From an uncultured bacterium (GTDB taxonomy: Bacteria > Patescibacteriota > Gracilibacteria > BD1-5 > UBA6164), in contig CAMZKR010000131.1 in the NCBI GenBank assembly GCA_947311335.1, positions 1 through 29,534 on the forward strand: a DNA stretch of 29,534 nucleotides, in the 5' to 3' direction. Below the pieces are notes generated by a model. The model was not told the DNA's origin, searched no databases, and saw nothing but the letters and a program-made list of their open reading frames with translations. Within the stretch, counting starts at the first letter, position 1. Every line of letters starts with the position of its first letter. Below, piece by piece: positions 28,126-29,534 of this stretch. The translations under genes and the position numbers were made by a program.

Positions 28126-28365
28126 ATGTTAAAAATTAGATTATCTAGAGCTGGAAAAAGAAATAGTCCTTTTTTTAGAGTAGTTTTGACAGAACATACA
28201 AAAGCATCAAAACATTGATATATGGAAGTTTTATGATTTTATAATCCAATATCAAAAGAATTTAAATTAAAAGATTTGGAAAAAATAAAAAAATATGTTT
28301 GAAATGGTGTTAAATTTTCTCCAAGGGTAGAAAAATTAATTAATTTAAATAAAATTTCAATTTAA
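28126..28365 (+). CDS. rpsP: 30S ribosomal protein S16
   Basis: A 79-residue protein opening MLKIRLSRAGKRNSPFFRVV with the S16 pattern, then EVLGFYNPISKEFKLKD (family: LG-YNP) and NGVKFSPRVEKLINL (family: W-G-GA-PT). The Trp usual in the second motif is replaced by VGNGV. S16 is needed for 30S assembly. The following KH gene commonly sits next to rpsP in bacteria, as here. A hairpin lies between them. Confidence 0.95.
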
Positions 28366-28368
28366 TCT

Positions 28369-28400
28369 ATATCCTTCAATAATTTGAAGGATATTGTTTT
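28369..28400 (+). terminator. Hairpin after rpsP
   Basis: ATATCCTTCAA (28369-28379) pairs perfectly with TTGAAGGATAT (28384-28394), loop of four, then TGTTTT. Possible rho-independent terminator or attenuator ahead of the KH gene. Confidence 0.6.
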
Positions 28401-28422
28401 ATTATATAATATTATAAATAAT

Positions 28423-28659
28423 ATGGAAGAAGTTGAATTTTTAAAATTTATAATAGAAAATATTGTTACAAATAAAGATGCAGTTAATATTGATAGAAAA
28501 GAAGATGAGTTAGGTGTTTTATTAACTTTAGACGTGCACTCTGATGATATGTGAATTGTTATTTGAAAAAAATGAAATACAATTAATTCAATTAGATCTA
28601 TCTTAAGATTACTGGGGTTAAAATTAAATAAAAAAATAAATATAAAAGTTAATAATTAA
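28423..28659 (+). CDS. khpA: KH-domain RNA-binding protein KhpA-like
   Basis: The 78-residue protein has the size and layout of KhpA (YlqC): an N-terminal helix EEVEFLKFIIENIV, strand VLLTLDVHSDD, the GxxG loop in GIVIGKKGNTINSIRSILRL and a last strand INIKVNN. Both loop glycines of GKKG are TGA, which supports glycine as the meaning. KhpA binds RNA, often with KhpB, and affects sRNA regulation and cell-wall growth in Firmicutes. Position after rpsP is typical. Confidence 0.88.
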
Positions 28660-28678
28660 TATTTTTTAAAATTAACTT

Positions 28679-29122
28679 ATGATTATTTTTTCAACAGTTA
28701 ATGCTGCTACTAATGATTTGTGAAGTTCTATTTTTTGAGGAGGACTTGAATTTTGAGAATTTGTTTTATTGGTAATTTCTTTATTTGTTTTAGTAGCATG
28801 ATTACTTTCAATAATATTTATATTATGGTGATGATTGTTGCTTATATTATCTTGATGAAAAGATGATAAAATAAGACCAGCAATAAATACTATTAGATAT
28901 GCAGTAATTGGTGTAATAGTTACCGTTTTAACAATATTTTTATTTCCAATATTTGGGAGACTTTTAGGTTTAGATGTTGATAAATATGCTCAACCAAAAA
29001 GAATATTTGAAAAGATAGAAGAAATTTGAAATATTATATTTTGAAATAAAACATCTAATTATACTTCTTGAACATGAATAGAATGAGTAGATGATTTTCC
29101 TGATGATTTTTCTGATTTATAA
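28679..29122 (+). CDS. Two-helix T4SS-pilin-like membrane protein
   Basis: The 147-residue protein starts with a short signal-like segment (IIFSTVNAATND), then a helix at about 26-60 ending in ILWGGLLLILSGGKDDKIRP and a second helix at about 72-95 (NTIRYAVIGVIVTVLTIF). The order WGG, hydrophobic run, SGGxxxK, then a TIxYAxIG helix matches the VirB2/TrbC-like T4SS_pilin family that is frequent in Patescibacteria. The tail is acidic (DDFPDDFSDL) with several TGA glycines. Its role here is unknown; pilin-like proteins can form conjugation- or contact-type filaments, or remain simple membrane proteins. It is followed by a strong terminator. Confidence 0.65.
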
Positions 29123-29153
29123 AAAATCTAGCATAACGTGCTAGATTTTTTTT
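29121..29153. terminator. Bidirectional terminator between convergent genes
   Basis: AAAAAATCTAGCA (29121-29133) pairs perfectly with TGCTAGATTTTTT (29139-29151), followed by more T. It serves the pilin-like gene on + and the DivIC-like gene on -. It shares the TCTAGCA/TGCTAGA core with the hairpin at 5405, and its A/T-run overlaps both stop codons. Confidence 0.85.
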
Positions 29154-29534
29154 ATCTTATATCTTTTTTAAATATTAAATATATCCATTTTTCTAGTATA
29201 TTCATAGAATCAATAATATTAATATCCTTTATTATTACAATATTATCTTTCGTTCACTTTAAAGGGTTATTTGTATATTTTTCATATTTTCTTTCCTCAA
29301 TAAGATAAATAACATTTTCTCATTTATTTTTTAGTCATTGCTCTTCTTTTAATACTTTATTTTTATATGCTTTTGTATTTTTATACTCAATATCACCAAT
29401 TTTATTTTCTATTTCTTTAGATATACTATCATTTTTTATATAGATAGATTCAATACGAGAATTAATTATATATTCATTGTATTTATAATTAATTATTAAA
29501 TACATCAAATACAGTATTATTATTATAAGTATTA
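29152..29534 (-). CDS. DivIC/FtsB-like septum formation protein, C-terminal part (cut by window edge)
   Basis: About 127 codons remain, open to the right edge, ending in TAA at 29152. At the N-terminal end of the visible part is a hydrophobic helix (ILIIIILYLMYLIINY). A Glu/Lys/Asn-rich helix about 35 residues long follows (RIESIYIKNDSISKEIENKI), then the motif KNKVLKEEQGLKNKGENVIY. That motif has the form of the DivIC/FtsB/FtsL family end (ARE-LG-KPGE-V). These proteins bridge FtsQ and FtsL at the division septum. The partial sequence cannot separate DivIC from FtsB. Glycines in QGL and KGE are TGA. Confidence 0.65.

Noticed and set aside
1..29534. Mycoplasma-type code with TGA as tryptophan
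   Set aside because: TGA falls at invariant glycines (EF-Tu DCPGH, PyrD, TsaB, KhpA), and TGG is used where Trp is expected.
1..29534. CRISPR array, insertion sequence or prophage genes
   Set aside because: I saw no regularly spaced direct repeats, no transposase or integrase motifs and no terminal repeats with target duplications.

Overview
This is A+T-rich DNA from a bacterium that reads UGA as glycine (translation table 25). The likely source is a Patescibacteria/CPR member of the Absconditabacteria (SR1) or Gracilibacteria (BD1-5). Every recognisable gene has in-frame TGA exactly where its family has conserved glycine: the GPGSFTG loop of TsaB, the DCPGH box of EF-Tu, the GxxG loop of the KH protein and the FMN-binding glycines of PyrD. 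TGG is used for tryptophan. Read with the standard code the window looks like fragments; read with TGA=Gly it holds 26 coding regions and three tRNAs on both strands, with little intergenic space. Stops are TAA and a few TAG. Few starts have a clear Shine-Dalgarno; most are preceded by A/T-rich tracts.

Layout. 1-636 (-): the 5' part of an Mfd-like repair factor, cut by the window edge. 759-1870 (+): tsaB and a membrane PH-domain protein. 1854-2897 (-): queA, overlapping the PH gene tail to tail. 2990-5267 (-): two unrecognised genes. 5481-17517 (+): the most unusual part, five consecutive unrecognised genes (1342, 1235, 707, 197 and 444 aa). Each is Lys/Glu/Asn-rich with one or a few Gly/Ala-rich hydrophobic segments, and none has a clear signal peptide. 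The last two have their own promoter-like sequences, and related hairpins lie on both sides of the final gene. 17646-18233 (-): another unrecognised gene. 18417-19313 (+): ftsX. 19415-21802 (+): a fusion of an ATP-grasp amino-acid-ligase-like domain, a probably degenerate retropepsin-like domain and a DUF1704/MATCAP-type metallopeptidase (HEIEGH...EEG).

21904-25359 (+): pyrF-pyrE-pyrC-pyrD, the last four steps of UMP synthesis (dihydroorotase, fumarate-type class 1A dihydroorotate dehydrogenase, orotate phosphoribosyltransferase, OMP decarboxylase). No carbamoyl-phosphate synthase or aspartate carbamoyltransferase is present here. 25447-28659 (+): a translation block of tRNA-Asp, tRNA-Ala, two small basic proteins, tuf, rpsJ, rpmB, tRNA-Leu, rpsP and a KhpA-like RNA-binding protein. 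28679-29122 (+): a two-helix T4SS-pilin-like membrane protein, then a terminator shared with a convergent DivIC/FtsB-like division gene cut by the right edge.

The housekeeping calls are strong. Functions for the 5.5-17.5 kb cluster cannot be assigned from sequence alone; a role in host or prey interaction is only a hypothesis.
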